DNA of 64,000 nt, taken from positions 626,963 to 690,962 of the forward strand of contig NZ_QNRT01000001.1 of assembly GCF_003315245.1 (NCBI RefSeq). The letters run 5' to 3'. The position numbers and the translations under genes are program-made. This document shows positions 8,288-17,515 of the stretch, in pieces. The DNA is from Arenicella xantha. GTDB lineage: Bacteria; Pseudomonadota; Gammaproteobacteria; Arenicellales; Arenicellaceae. How positions within the stretch are numbered: position 1 is the first letter of the stretch; every line of letters begins with the position of its first letter. The notes beneath the pieces were generated by a model. That model saw nothing but the letters and a program-made list of their open reading frames with translations. It did no database searches and was not told the origin of the DNA.

Positions 8288-10159
8288 CTACCACGCGCGA
8301 GGCCGTAATACCGGCGTAGTCTCAGGCGCAATCAATTCGTTCATTAACGTATAGGTTTCATCACCGACTTTACTGTCTGCCACAATACCAAATCGAGATT
8401 GCAACGCGAAGACCTTCTGCGCCAAATCCAGATCAAATTTAGTCGAACCAACATCACTTAACAGCGGCATGCTAGCGACACTTAGAGCTTGATTTAGATG
8501 CGCTCGTAGAACCGGCATTTGTTGTGACTCATCGCCTTGCTGAAACAAACGGCTGCCGACCGGGCCCGGTCGCCACAAAACCGTGGCATCTCGCGCCCAG
8601 CGCGCAGCCAACTCACTGACCTCAACCGAATGAACATTTTCACCAACTAGTACACGGGCTACATCATCTTCCATATCGAACACGATGATCCGATGCAGTT
8701 GCCCGCGCTGCTCCAACACTAAAACAGCAGGACGATTTAAACGCAGCAATTGCGACCAACTGTTGGCGCTCACACACGCCACCCCAACCTGCTTTAACTC
8801 TTCGCACGGAGACTTAATAAGCTGCTCGGGTAAATCTACGTCCCAGGCTAAGGCGAGACTTCTGAGCGCCAAGATCCGACCGGTAACATCTGCCGAGGTA
8901 TCAAGCACCGCGCCAAACTCAGAATCAATGTCATAGCTCGGCCGCCGCGGAGCCGCAGGTAACAAATTGTTGATCGGCGGATTACTCGCCTGACCGATAA
9001 GCGGATCATCTTGCGAGTCAGCATCCGACGGGCTATCCAAAAACTCGTCAGCAATCTGCACCGAGCCAGGTGCAATTTGATCAGACTTAATAATCGTAGT
9101 TAAGGCCGGTTGATTTGCCACCTCAGTTGAAACAGAAGACGATGCAGCCGTCGACTGCTTGCCATCAACTAACTCCGAAGACTCCGACACAGCCGGCAAT
9201 CCTGATACAGCTTGACCAGCAGACTCATTCACATCCTGATTACTTGGCGCGAAATACCACCAGAGCAGCACATTCAGCAAGACCACAGCAACCGCCAAAC
9301 CCCACCAGCGATTCGCATTCAAATGACCAGTCACCGCTGAGCCAACTGAGTCCGAATCGAGAAAGACCTCTTTCGCTGCGGCCTTAACGCACTTTGAATC
9401 TACCATCGCCTGAGTTTTGGCGTATGCGGCTAACAAAGCATGGTCAGCCAACACATTGATTTTGCGCGGAATACCACCACTCAAACTATATAACTTATTC
9501 AGCGCTTGACGGCTAAACAGCGGCTGCTTACAACTGGCTACCGCCAAACGGAAATTCACATAATCACCGATCTCAGCACGATCCAGCGAGCCCAAGTGGT
9601 AGCGCGCGGTAACCCGTTGCGCTAGTTGACGTAGATCATTGCGAGTCAATACCTGATTGAGCTCTGGCTGGCCAATTAGAATAATTTGCAGCAGCTTACT
9701 TTTAGTGGTCTCCAGATTGGTCAAGAGGCGGATTTGCTCGAGCACGTTTCGACTCAACAATTGAGCTTCGTCAATGATCAACACCGTGTGTCGGTTGTCG
9801 GCGAAGGTCGCCAGCAAGTGCGCGTTTATCTGATCCAACAAGCGCTTTTGCGTAGCCGACTCTTGATAATCGATTTTGAGCTCATCACAGATAGTCTGCA
9901 ATAACTCCTGCTCGTTAATATTGGCATTCAGTATTAACGCGACATCGACATTCTCTGGCAGATCAGTCAACAAATTGCGACATAGCGTAGTTTTACCCGT
10001 CCCTACTTCACCAGTGAGCACGATAAAACATCCACCTTGCGACAAGCCGTAAGTTAGATGTGCCATCGCCTCTTTATGGCGATTACTCATGTAAAGATAG
10101 TGCGGGTCAGGGGCGATAGAAAATGGTCGCTCGGTTAACCCAAAATACGTTAAGTACAC
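8288..10159 (-). CDS. gspA: GspA/ExeA-type AAA ATPase with periplasmic peptidoglycan-binding region
   Basis: Inner-membrane ATPase that, with GspB, lets the type II secretin assemble through the cell wall. The 623-residue protein begins MYLTYFGLTERPFSIAPDPH, the hallmark of ExeA-type ATPases. It has Walker A GEVGTGKTT (50-58), Walker B VLIIDEAQ (126-133), a membrane segment at about 285-303, a long Ser/Asp-rich linker, and a C39-peptidase-like domain (about 440-545). A PG_binding_1-like helix bundle (about 565-610) ends the chain. The C39-like domain has no obvious catalytic Cys-His pair and is probably structural. The gene is followed at 9 nt by gspB. The architecture is normal for the family. 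Confidence 0.9.
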   Translation of the reverse strand: MYLTYFGLTERPFSIAPDPHYLYMSNRHKEAMAHLTYGLSQGGCFIVLTGEVGTGKTTLCRNLLTDLPENVDVALILNANINEQELLQTICDELKIDYQESATQKRLLDQINAHLLATFADNRHTVLIIDEAQLLSRNVLEQIRLLTNLETTKSKLLQIILIGQPELNQVLTRNDLRQLAQRVTARYHLGSLDRAEIGDYVNFRLAVASCKQPLFSRQALNKLYSLSGGIPRKINVLADHALLAAYAKTQAMVDSKCVKAAAKEVFLDSDSVGSAVTGHLNANRWWGLAVAVVLLNVLLWWYFAPSNQDVNESAGQAVSGLPAVSESSELVDGKQSTAASSSVSTEVANQPALTTIIKSDQIAPGSVQIADEFLDSPSDADSQDDPLIGQASNPPINNLLPAAPRRPSYDIDSEFGAVLDTSADVTGRILALRSLALAWDVDLPEQLIKSPCEELKQVGVACVSANSWSQLLRLNRPAVLVLEQRGQLHRIIVFDMEDDVARVLVGENVHSVEVSELAARWARDATVLWRPGPVGSRLFQQGDESQQMPVLRAHLNQALSVASMPLLSDVGSTKFDLDLAQKVFALQSRFGIVADSKVGDETYTLMNELIAPETTPVLRPRAW

Positions 10160-10269
10160 TGGTAGCCTCGATTACGTCAAATCAAATTTTGAATGCACGC
10201 GGACTCACACAACACAACTAATTACAGATGCATTACTAAAGCACACGCGCCTCAAAGGTCGCTAACTAA

Positions 10270-11193
10270 TTAGGGTGTCGACTGACGAACTCGGTTGGAA
10301 GACTCAACCAATCGACTAAACAAGCCCTCACCACGTCCGCCCATGATGTGGCCGATTTCCTGCAGTGAATTTATCTCTGCAGATCGTCGCAACAGGGTGT
10401 CTGGCGTGGTGTCAATCGGAGCATCATACGCTACCGTTGCCAGCAACTTCGACATCATTGCTTGATCTTTATGTGCGCTCAACTTAGCCGACAGCGTTTT
10501 AGCTCCTCGAATCGATAAGCCGCCTACGGCATCCAGATTGTCGTACAAATCTTCCACCGAGCCAAATTCATTGAGCAAGGCTGTGGCGGTTTTCGGACCG
10601 ATTCCCGGCACACCCGGAATATTATCAACAGCATCCCCACATAGCCCCAAATAATCCTGAATTAAATGTGGTGGTACTCCAAACTTATCTACCACTCCGG
10701 CTGAGTTGAGCTGAATATTGCGCGCGAAGTCCCACCAAAAATCATCGCCATGCAGAAGCTGGGCTAGATCTTTGTCACCACTTACAATGGCGTTGCGGTA
10801 GCCGTGACTACGCATTGCTGCCGACCATGTCGCGATCAAATCGTCGGCCTCATAGCGATCATGACCAATACAATGAAACCCAGCGGCTTGAGCCATTCTT
10901 TTACAATACTTGAATTGATTTTTGAGGTCTTCCGGGGGTAACTCCCGGTTCATTTTGTATTGTGGATAGATATCATTCCTAAACGACTGAGTGAGGTTTT
11001 CATCGAAGGCAATACCCACATGAGCCGCCTGACTTCTCTCGGCAAACTCAGTTAAAAAACGACCAAACCCATAAATCGCATTCACCGGCTGGCCATTTTC
11101 ACCACGCATAGAATCCGGAACGGAAAACCATGCTCGGAAGATATATATGCTGGCATCAATTAAGTACACCGTTGGCTTCGACCCGTTTTGCAT
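10270..11193 (-). CDS. 5'-3' exonuclease / flap endonuclease family protein (Xni/ExoIX-like)
   Basis: Structure-specific 5' nuclease resembling the N-terminal domain of DNA polymerase I or E. coli ExoIX. The 307-residue chain has the metal-binding start VYLIDASIYIFRAW, the acidic block RYEADDLIATW, GDKDLAQLL, and the helix-two-turn-helix DNA-binding motif DNIPGVPGIGPKTATALL (about residues 190-207). It is longer than E. coli Xni (about 250 aa), closer to free-standing PolI-type exonuclease domains. The gene starts 5 nt after corC ends, in the position where lnt usually follows corC in the miaB-phoH-ybeY-corC block. Its role in flap processing during repair or Okazaki maturation is by family only. 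Confidence 0.85.
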   Translation of the reverse strand: MQNGSKPTVYLIDASIYIFRAWFSVPDSMRGENGQPVNAIYGFGRFLTEFAERSQAAHVGIAFDENLTQSFRNDIYPQYKMNRELPPEDLKNQFKYCKRMAQAAGFHCIGHDRYEADDLIATWSAAMRSHGYRNAIVSGDKDLAQLLHGDDFWWDFARNIQLNSAGVVDKFGVPPHLIQDYLGLCGDAVDNIPGVPGIGPKTATALLNEFGSVEDLYDNLDAVGGLSIRGAKTLSAKLSAHKDQAMMSKLLATVAYDAPIDTTPDTLLRRSAEINSLQEIGHIMGGRGEGLFSRLVESSNRVRQSTP

Positions 11194-11198
11194 ACCGC

Positions 11199-12044
11199 CT
11201 ACCCCTGCTTAACGCGAATCAAATGGATGCGCCGCGAATCAGAGTGAATCACCTCAAAGTTAAACTTATCGATCTCCACACTTTCACCACGCATTGGCAC
11301 ATGCCCGATAGTCTGGCTAACCAAACCGCCGATGGTGTCTGAATTAGCTTCACTCAAATAACACTGGAAATGTTCGTTGAACTCACTGATTGGCAATACC
11401 GCCTTAACAATCACTTCGCCGTCTTCGAGTGTACGAATCAGACTTTCATCATCTTCCACATCATGCTCGTCCTCAATATTTCCAACGATTTGTTCGAGCA
11501 CGTCTTCAATGGTCACCAAACCAGCAATAGCGCCAAACTCGTCGACAACAATCGCCATATGGTTGCGGTTTTCGCGAAATTCACTAAGCAACACATTCAA
11601 GCGTTTGCTCTCAGGAATAAACACCACCGGCCGAGTGAGGTCGCGCAGATTAAACCGTTGCTTATTATCATCATCGAAAAAGTGCAGTAGATCTTTGGCC
11701 AGCAAAATGCCAACGATCATATCCTTTTCATTATCTACCACAGGAAATCGCGAGTGCCCACTGTCGACCATGACATCCAAACATTGGTCAAGAGCATGCT
11801 CTCGTTCAACAAAAGCCATATTGCTACGCGGCACCATAATGTCACGCACTTTCAGGTCCGACACATACATAACGCGCTGCATCATGTCATAGGCATCACG
11901 GGCAACAATGCCGTCTTCTTCAGCTTGGCGAAGGTTTTCCAGCACATCTTCGCGGGTTTCAGCACGCTGTTGAGGCAATAGACCCCACAACTTATTTTTA
12001 AGCAACTGAGTAAATTTCGACGGAGGTTTTTCGGGAGCGTTCAT
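11199..12044 (-). CDS. corC: CorC/YbeX family CBS-domain protein (magnesium/cobalt homeostasis)
   Basis: Cytoplasmic CBS-pair protein of the HlyC/CorC family, linked to Mg/Co efflux and, in the ybeX context, to ribosome maintenance. The 281-residue protein has no membrane segment. It carries two CBS motifs (about residues 65-190; VRDIMVPRSNMAFVE and VFIPESKRLNVLLSEF) and the CorC_HlyC transporter-associated domain (about 205-281, ending SRRIHLIRVKQG). The motif FGAIAGLVTIEDVLEQIVG between the domains is diagnostic. It follows ybeY by 41 nt and is followed by the exonuclease gene at 5 nt. The order miaB-phoH-ybeY-corC is conserved across gammaproteobacteria. Confidence 0.93.
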   Translation of the reverse strand: MNAPEKPPSKFTQLLKNKLWGLLPQQRAETREDVLENLRQAEEDGIVARDAYDMMQRVMYVSDLKVRDIMVPRSNMAFVEREHALDQCLDVMVDSGHSRFPVVDNEKDMIVGILLAKDLLHFFDDDNKQRFNLRDLTRPVVFIPESKRLNVLLSEFRENRNHMAIVVDEFGAIAGLVTIEDVLEQIVGNIEDEHDVEDDESLIRTLEDGEVIVKAVLPISEFNEHFQCYLSEANSDTIGGLVSQTIGHVPMRGESVEIDKFNFEVIHSDSRRIHLIRVKQG

Positions 12045-12085
12045 GCAGTAACAAGAGGGTTAATTTCAATGACAAAAATAGGTGA

Positions 12086-12637
12086 TTATTGGTATGGATT
12101 CGCGATCTGACTGCGTTCCAAAATCGTAGCTTCTAAGGATTCCATTTGGTGTGCGCTTTGATCGTCCAAATGATCAAAACCGCAAAGGTGCAATATACCG
12201 TGAGTCACCATGTGCGCATAATGATCAGAGAGTGACTTTTGTTGTTGTTGCGCTTCGTGAACTAATACCGCATGACAGATCACCACGTCACCTAAAATAG
12301 GCAATTCCAGATCGGCCATCGCTGGCGCAAAAGAGTCGTCGTCTGAGGCAAACGGAAAAGACAATACATTCGTCGGCTTATCCATTCCTCGATAACTAAG
12401 ATTCAGCATCTGAGACTCAGCGGACTCACACACTCTGATAGTCATCTCAGTGGGCGTATCACGCACAGCTTGATAAGCCAAATTAGCCCACTCTGACAAT
12501 TGATCGACTGTCGGCAGCTCGTTCTCAGAGTTGACCACTGTAGTAGCTTCAGAGCCGTCATCGTTATACGCTTCAAGCGCGAATTGCACATCAACCGACA
12601 ACACTGGCAAATCCACTAAACTAATCGTTGCGCTCAT
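12086..12637 (-). CDS. ybeY: Endoribonuclease YbeY (16S rRNA maturation)
   Basis: Zinc-dependent single-strand endoribonuclease needed for 16S rRNA 3'-end maturation and ribosome quality control. The defining metal motif HMVTHGILHLCGFDH lies near the C-terminus, and the motif TNVLSFPF lies in the middle. I start it at the ATG at 12637 (MSATISLVDLP), which matches the family N-terminus and has GAGA just upstream. The longer frame would use a TTG at 12658. With this start it overlaps the end of phoH by 17 nt, consistent with translational coupling. The predicted length of 183 residues is slightly longer than E. coli YbeY because of a loop around residues 20-40. Confidence 0.93.
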   Translation of the reverse strand: MSATISLVDLPVLSVDVQFALEAYNDDGSEATTVVNSENELPTVDQLSEWANLAYQAVRDTPTEMTIRVCESAESQMLNLSYRGMDKPTNVLSFPFASDDDSFAPAMADLELPILGDVVICHAVLVHEAQQQQKSLSDHYAHMVTHGILHLCGFDHLDDQSAHQMESLEATILERSQIANPYQ

Positions 12638-13601
12638 GTTTCTCATAAGCTTGCACAATGCGCTGCACTAATGGATGCCGCACAATATCTTTACCGGTGA
12701 ATTTATTAACGCTAATACCTTTAACATCACGCAGAATCGTCAGCGCATGCTTCAGACCAGAGTACGTGCCTTTTGGTAAGTCTACTTGCGACAAATCACC
12801 GGTAAGAACAACCTTGGAACCATAACCGGTGCGGGTCAGCAGCATTTTCATTTGTGCAATGGTGGTATTCTGAGCTTCGTCCATTATCACAAAGGCGTCG
12901 GATAAAGTACGTCCGCGCATATAGGCCAACGGTGCCAACTCGATGATCTTTTGATCGATAAGTCGCGCAACGCGTTCGACGCCTAATAGTTCGTATAAAG
13001 CGTCATATAAGGGTCGCAAATAGGGGTCGATTTTTTGACCGATATCGCCCGGCAAGAACCCGAGATTCTCACCAGCCTCAATCACTGGTCGCACCAACAC
13101 GATGCGTTTTACTTCTTCATTGACTAACGCTTCTACCGCCTTGGCCACGGCCAAATAGGTTTTACCGGTTCCGGCAGGGCCAATACCGAACACCACATCA
13201 TGCTTATCGATCGACAACATGTATTCGCTTTGCGCGTTAGATTTGGCCACCACAGGTTTAAGCGGGGCGGACACACGCGCAAATTCAACATCGCGCTCTG
13301 ACGGCTCTGACATATTATTGATCACTTGATAAACTTTGGACTCTTCCAAACCAGCGCTCCCGGCTTTGCCAGCCGTTAGTTGATATAGCTTTTGAATGAC
13401 TCGTTGCGCAACCTCGACGTGGCCCAACTTACCTTGCAGCACAAAGTCCGAACCTTGTTGGTAACAGCGCACTAACAATTCGTCTTCGATAATTTTGATG
13501 TTGCGGTGACATTCACCGCAGAGAATGGATAATCGTGCGTTGTCGACAGGTGACTCTTTAGAGCCGAGAGAGAGCGTCTTAGCAGGCAGTGCTTGATTCA
13601 A
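12621..13601 (-). CDS. ybeZ: PhoH family ATPase (YbeZ)
   Basis: PhoH-like P-loop ATPase that works with YbeY in rRNA processing. Walker A is GIGPAGTGKTYLAVAKAVE, followed by VRPVIEAGENLGFLPGD and the Walker B region AFVIMDEAQNTT. An N-terminal KH-like region (about the first 90 residues) precedes them. No ATG is available near the family N-terminus. The best start is a TTG at 13601 with AGAGG about 10 nt upstream; the frame also allows a TTG at 13622 without a ribosome-binding site. Its stop overlaps ybeY. The 178-nt gap to miaB (13602-13779) is the likely promoter region. Family is certain, start less so. Confidence 0.92.
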   Translation of the reverse strand: MNQALPAKTLSLGSKESPVDNARLSILCGECHRNIKIIEDELLVRCYQQGSDFVLQGKLGHVEVAQRVIQKLYQLTAGKAGSAGLEESKVYQVINNMSEPSERDVEFARVSAPLKPVVAKSNAQSEYMLSIDKHDVVFGIGPAGTGKTYLAVAKAVEALVNEEVKRIVLVRPVIEAGENLGFLPGDIGQKIDPYLRPLYDALYELLGVERVARLIDQKIIELAPLAYMRGRTLSDAFVIMDEAQNTTIAQMKMLLTRTGYGSKVVLTGDLSQVDLPKGTYSGLKHALTILRDVKGISVNKFTGKDIVRHPLVQRIVQAYEKHERND

Positions 13602-13779
13602 TGAAATAGACCTCTCGTACAAGGACAGCTGGTACGTCTAATCATGAATGCAGCTTGCCTCGCATAGAATGTCGACGAAGATGATTTTTCTGCATACTCG
13701 ATTTATAGAACAAGCGTCCAAAGAAAACAAGCGTAATTTTGTTAAGAATTCGAGTCACACCAACGCAACTCGAATAAAC

Positions 13780-15165
13780 CTAACTGTCCACCATTACCGC
13801 ACGCAGTGAGTTTGGCAATGCTTCGGTTATCCGGACATCGACAAATTGACCGATTAAATTCTGGTCTCCATCGAAATTCACCACGCGGTTATTCTCGGTG
13901 CGACCGGATATTTGCTGAGGATCTTTTCGCGCCGGACGGTCAACTAATACGGTTTGTACCGTACCGACCATGTTTCGGCTTATATCCGCCGCCATTTCTA
14001 TGATGCGTTTTTGCAAACGTTGTAAGCGCGCTTGCTTGACCTCCATCGGCACGTCATCAGCCAAATCTGATGCTGGCGTACCGGGGCGCGGACTGTAAAT
14101 AAAGCTAAACGAAGTGTCATAACCGATAGTTTCGATCAGCGACATCGTGGCCTCGAAGTCCTCATCGGTTTCACCTGGAAAGCCAATAATAAAATCGGAT
14201 GACAAGCTTATTGTGGGGCGTATCTTGCGGATTTTTTCGATAATACGCACATAGTCTTCGGCCTTATAACGACGCTTCATCGCCGCTAAAATGCTGTCAG
14301 AGCCAGACTGCACCGGTAAGTGCAAATGATTCACTAGTTTTGGCACATCGGCATACACATTTATTAGACTGTCCGAAAACTCCAATGGATGCGAAGTGGT
14401 ATAACGAATACGGCCAATACCATCAATTTCCGACACATAACGAATCAATAAGGCTAAATCGGCCATTGAGCCATCATGCATCGGCCCCCAGTATGCATTG
14501 ACGTTCTGGCCCAATAAGGTGATTTCGCGAACCCCTTGTTGCGCCAGCGAATACACCTCAGCCAACACATCATCGAACGGGCGCGAGAACTCTTCTCCAC
14601 GGGTATACGGCACCACGCAAAACGAACAGTACTTGCTGCAGCCTTCCATAATTGACACAAATGCCGTAACGCCTTCAACCTTGGGAGCCGGTAGTTTGTC
14701 GAACTTCTCAATCTCTGGGAACGTAATATCGACGTTAGATTCTTTAGTACTACGCACGGAGTCATACATTTGCGGCAGACGATGCAAGGTTTGTGGCCCA
14801 AACACCATGTCTACATAAGGCGCGCGCTTCATGATGCTTTCACCTTCTTGTGAGGCCACGCAACCACCTACTCCAATTACTAAGTCCGGATTAGTGTTTT
14901 TGAGGTTTTTCCATCGGCCTAGCTGCGAGAACACTTTCTCTTGGGCTTTTTCACGCACCGAGCAAGTATTGAGCAGAATAATATCCGCCTCGGTTTCATC
15001 CGTCGTCGCCTCAACGCCATGTGATGCATTGAGCGAATCCAACATCCGATTGGAGTCGTACTCGTTCATCTGACACCCAAAGGTCTTGATGAACACCTTT
15101 TTAGCTGGCGCATCGGAACGTTCGGTAGATTCTACTTTAAGCGCGTTTGTATCTAAATCAGTCAT
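13780..15165 (-). CDS. miaB: tRNA-2-methylthio-N6-dimethylallyladenosine synthase (MiaB)
   Basis: Radical-SAM methylthiotransferase that turns i6A37 into ms2i6A37 in tRNAs reading UNN codons. The protein has the N-terminal UPF0004 domain beginning [19 protein letters not shown] with its three cluster cysteines. The radical-SAM CxxxCxxC motif is in [20 protein letters not shown], and a C-terminal TRAM domain ends at the stop. I start it at the ATG at 15165 ([14 protein letters not shown]) rather than a TTG at 15189. The roughly 20-residue N-terminal extension before the UPF0004 domain is longer than in E. coli. It is the first gene of the miaB-phoH-ybeY-corC block and is preceded by the terminator of the C25 peptidase operon. 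Confidence 0.96.
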   Translation of the reverse strand: MTDLDTNALKVESTERSDAPAKKVFIKTFGCQMNEYDSNRMLDSLNASHGVEATTDETEADIILLNTCSVREKAQEKVFSQLGRWKNLKNTNPDLVIGVGGCVASQEGESIMKRAPYVDMVFGPQTLHRLPQMYDSVRSTKESNVDITFPEIEKFDKLPAPKVEGVTAFVSIMEGCSKYCSFCVVPYTRGEEFSRPFDDVLAEVYSLAQQGVREITLLGQNVNAYWGPMHDGSMADLALLIRYVSEIDGIGRIRYTTSHPLEFSDSLINVYADVPKLVNHLHLPVQSGSDSILAAMKRRYKAEDYVRIIEKIRKIRPTISLSSDFIIGFPGETDEDFEATMSLIETIGYDTSFSFIYSPRPGTPASDLADDVPMEVKQARLQRLQKRIIEMAADISRNMVGTVQTVLVDRPARKDPQQISGRTENNRVVNFDGDQNLIGQFVDVRITEALPNSLRAVMVDS

Positions 15166-15290
15166 GAGTAGCGAAGAATAGCATTGCAATTGAGGGCGCG
15201 TATTTTACCTGTAATTGCGGAGTTTCCAAATCCAACCATGCAATAAATCGCTTATTTTTTGAGCAAACGCAGATAATTTGGTTTTAACAC

Positions 15291-15319
15291 AAAAAAGCCA
15301 GCAATAAGCTGGCTTTTTT
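15291..15319 (-). terminator. Rho-independent terminator of the giant protein / C25 peptidase operon
   Basis: Stem AAGCCAGC / GCTGGCTT with a 5-nt loop, flanked by six A on one side and six T on the other, so the whole 29-bp element is almost perfectly symmetric. It lies 22 nt after the C25 peptidase stop and ends that minus-strand transcript. The symmetry would also let it act on plus-strand transcription. Confidence 0.9.
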
Positions 15320-15340
15320 AACTGTGACTTGAAGCCAGAG

Positions 15341-17503
15341 CTAATTATTAATTTTCAGGGCCACATCACCCAGAATCTGCCAACCAAGTTGCACTGCAGG
15401 AAAATCGCCAACCTTGACCAATGCTTTTTTAGCTTGAATCACCGCATCGCCGATAGTCATACCTTCTGTGTACAAACGCTTATTCAGCTCGATACCCAAC
15501 GCTCGCTCACCGGTCGAACTGGTCAACGTGGACGCACCAAGTACCGTAGCGGCACCAACATCTTTAGTTAACAGAAACGCATCAGCCATGGTATTCCCAC
15601 TGATATCAACGAAGTAAGTATTCCAACATCCCCATTGCGTCACCACTGTAGGCTTACCAACATTAGTGAGCCCCGCCACTTCAACCGCACGCATCATTGG
15701 CGGTGTTGTGTAAGACCAGCTTTGCTGAGACGAATGGCCAATATAAGAAACAACCGACACACCAGAATTAATCAAGTTGATTAATTTGTCATGCGCTTGC
15801 TGGTGACCGTCTACATCTGGAAACGCCCGAAAATCTGCACGAATACCATCTGACCAAGCCGACGGAATCGCATCAATAAGGTCTTGCGCGTCATCCGCAA
15901 ACGACACGCCATTACCAACGTCTTGCTTATCAGTCGCAACCACGGTGCGGCCGATGTAGCCTTCGCGAGCTTCATACGCTTTGATTTTTGCGACAACGTT
16001 AGCGAGCTCTTGCTTAGTTCGCGCGGAAATACGACCGGTCGGAATATCCGGAACACCGTCATCATTTAAGTCACCGTAAGCCGCATCAGATGGAGTCTGA
16101 GTAATAGTCAACGCGCCACCTGGCGTAGTAACGTACTTGGTCGGCAATAGGCTAATTGAGTTGGAAATGAGCTTTTTATAATCAAGCGTATCACTACCAA
16201 TCAACATCACCATTTTGGCTTGCATATTATTCGCGGCGTACGACACGTAATTCTCAATCGCATCCGCACCAACAATGTGGTTACCGTATTGCGCATAAAC
16301 CTGGTCAACGTCTACCACCTTAACGGCATAGTCTTGCGCACGTAAATCAGCGAGTTCTTGCAATTCATCGCCAATCAAGCTTGGATGCGCAATCACTAGA
16401 TAATCGACGATTCCAGATGAGATATCTTGGTAATCAGGAATGGCTTCGATTTCTGGCACTGTATAAGCGTCTTCCGCCACCACAATATAATCAGCGGCCA
16501 CGCCGCCGGTACTGAATACCACACCGTCACCACGCGCTTCTACACCACGCTCTAAACGCTCTAATTCACCATTTTCCAACTTACGATAAACGCTCGCAGC
16601 ATTGCCCACACCGACAACCATTGCTTGCTCGGTATCAAAATAACCTTCCAAATATCCGCTGCCCGACACATCAGTTGTGCGCGGATAAGTCACCGAAAAT
16701 TTGTTCAAAGTAATACGGTCAAACGGCACGCCCGCTATCGATCGATACTTATAACGAAAAGCATTGTCACCAGACTGCACAGGCACATCTTCGATATCGA
16801 GCACGGTGGCGGTTGCGCCATCGAACTGTTGATCGCCAACCAAATTACCATTCACCAACACCTCAAAGTGATGATCATTGCCTTCTATATCAAAATCCAG
16901 CAAGCCGTACATCTCGACCGATACCTTTGCCGACGCACTACCACCAGCAACATTGTCTAAGGTGAAGTTGTAAGACGGCGTAGTAAAAAAGCTAAATGTC
17001 TGTCCAAAGTGAAATGGATCGGTGGCTGATGGAGCAGCAAAATCATAGGTGTTATTTTTCTCTACGATTTCAGTATGCAAATAACTCTGCGCCGGAACAA
17101 TACGATCAACCACCCGAGTTATTGCCGACGGAATCGATTTAACCATGCCACGAGAGTCACCGCGCGCTACCAAGTGCAGCACGTACACCGACTCTTTAGA
17201 GTACAGGCTATCGGCCTGTTCAGCGTAAAACTCAATGGAGCCGCCAGGCCCAAAGGTGTTTTTACTACCCACTGACTGACCGACTACACGAACTTGTACC
17301 GGCTCTCCGTTTAACGTTAGCGCAATATTACGCACTGGCAAACCAGCCAGATCGGCTCCTTTGTCAAACAATTCCTGGTATTTGAGTCGGTGCATTCCCG
17401 ATTCTGTCGTTACAATCTTGAATAACTCGGTTGCTGAAACTGTTGCTGCAAAACCTAACGCAGTGGCAGCAGTAAGCAATTGAATAAATAAACGTCTCAT
17501 CAC
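15341..17503 (-). CDS. Secreted C25 family cysteine peptidase (gingipain/PorU-like)
   Basis: Exported cysteine peptidase of clan CD, family C25. The 720-residue precursor starts with a signal peptide (cleavage near AATVSA-TE, about residue 25). An N-terminal beta domain follows whose opening ESGMHRLKYQELFDKGADLA resembles the N-domain of PorU-type C25 proteins. A carbohydrate-binding-like middle and the catalytic domain come next, with His590 in YIGHSS and Cys626 in TQWGCWNTYF, the expected gingipain dyad. There is no hemagglutinin region, Por sorting tail or other anchor after the catalytic domain. It starts 12 nt after the giant repeat protein gene ends and is followed by a terminator, so the pair is an operon. 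Processing or maturation of the giant protein is an attractive inference; plain extracellular protein digestion is the alternative. Confidence 0.88.
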   Translation of the reverse strand: MMRRLFIQLLTAATALGFAATVSATELFKIVTTESGMHRLKYQELFDKGADLAGLPVRNIALTLNGEPVQVRVVGQSVGSKNTFGPGGSIEFYAEQADSLYSKESVYVLHLVARGDSRGMVKSIPSAITRVVDRIVPAQSYLHTEIVEKNNTYDFAAPSATDPFHFGQTFSFFTTPSYNFTLDNVAGGSASAKVSVEMYGLLDFDIEGNDHHFEVLVNGNLVGDQQFDGATATVLDIEDVPVQSGDNAFRYKYRSIAGVPFDRITLNKFSVTYPRTTDVSGSGYLEGYFDTEQAMVVGVGNAASVYRKLENGELERLERGVEARGDGVVFSTGGVAADYIVVAEDAYTVPEIEAIPDYQDISSGIVDYLVIAHPSLIGDELQELADLRAQDYAVKVVDVDQVYAQYGNHIVGADAIENYVSYAANNMQAKMVMLIGSDTLDYKKLISNSISLLPTKYVTTPGGALTITQTPSDAAYGDLNDDGVPDIPTGRISARTKQELANVVAKIKAYEAREGYIGRTVVATDKQDVGNGVSFADDAQDLIDAIPSAWSDGIRADFRAFPDVDGHQQAHDKLINLINSGVSVVSYIGHSSQQSWSYTTPPMMRAVEVAGLTNVGKPTVVTQWGCWNTYFVDISGNTMADAFLLTKDVGAATVLGASTLTSSTGERALGIELNKRLYTEGMTIGDAVIQAKKALVKVGDFPAVQLGWQILGDVALKINN

Positions 17504-17515
17504 ATTAGCTCCTAG

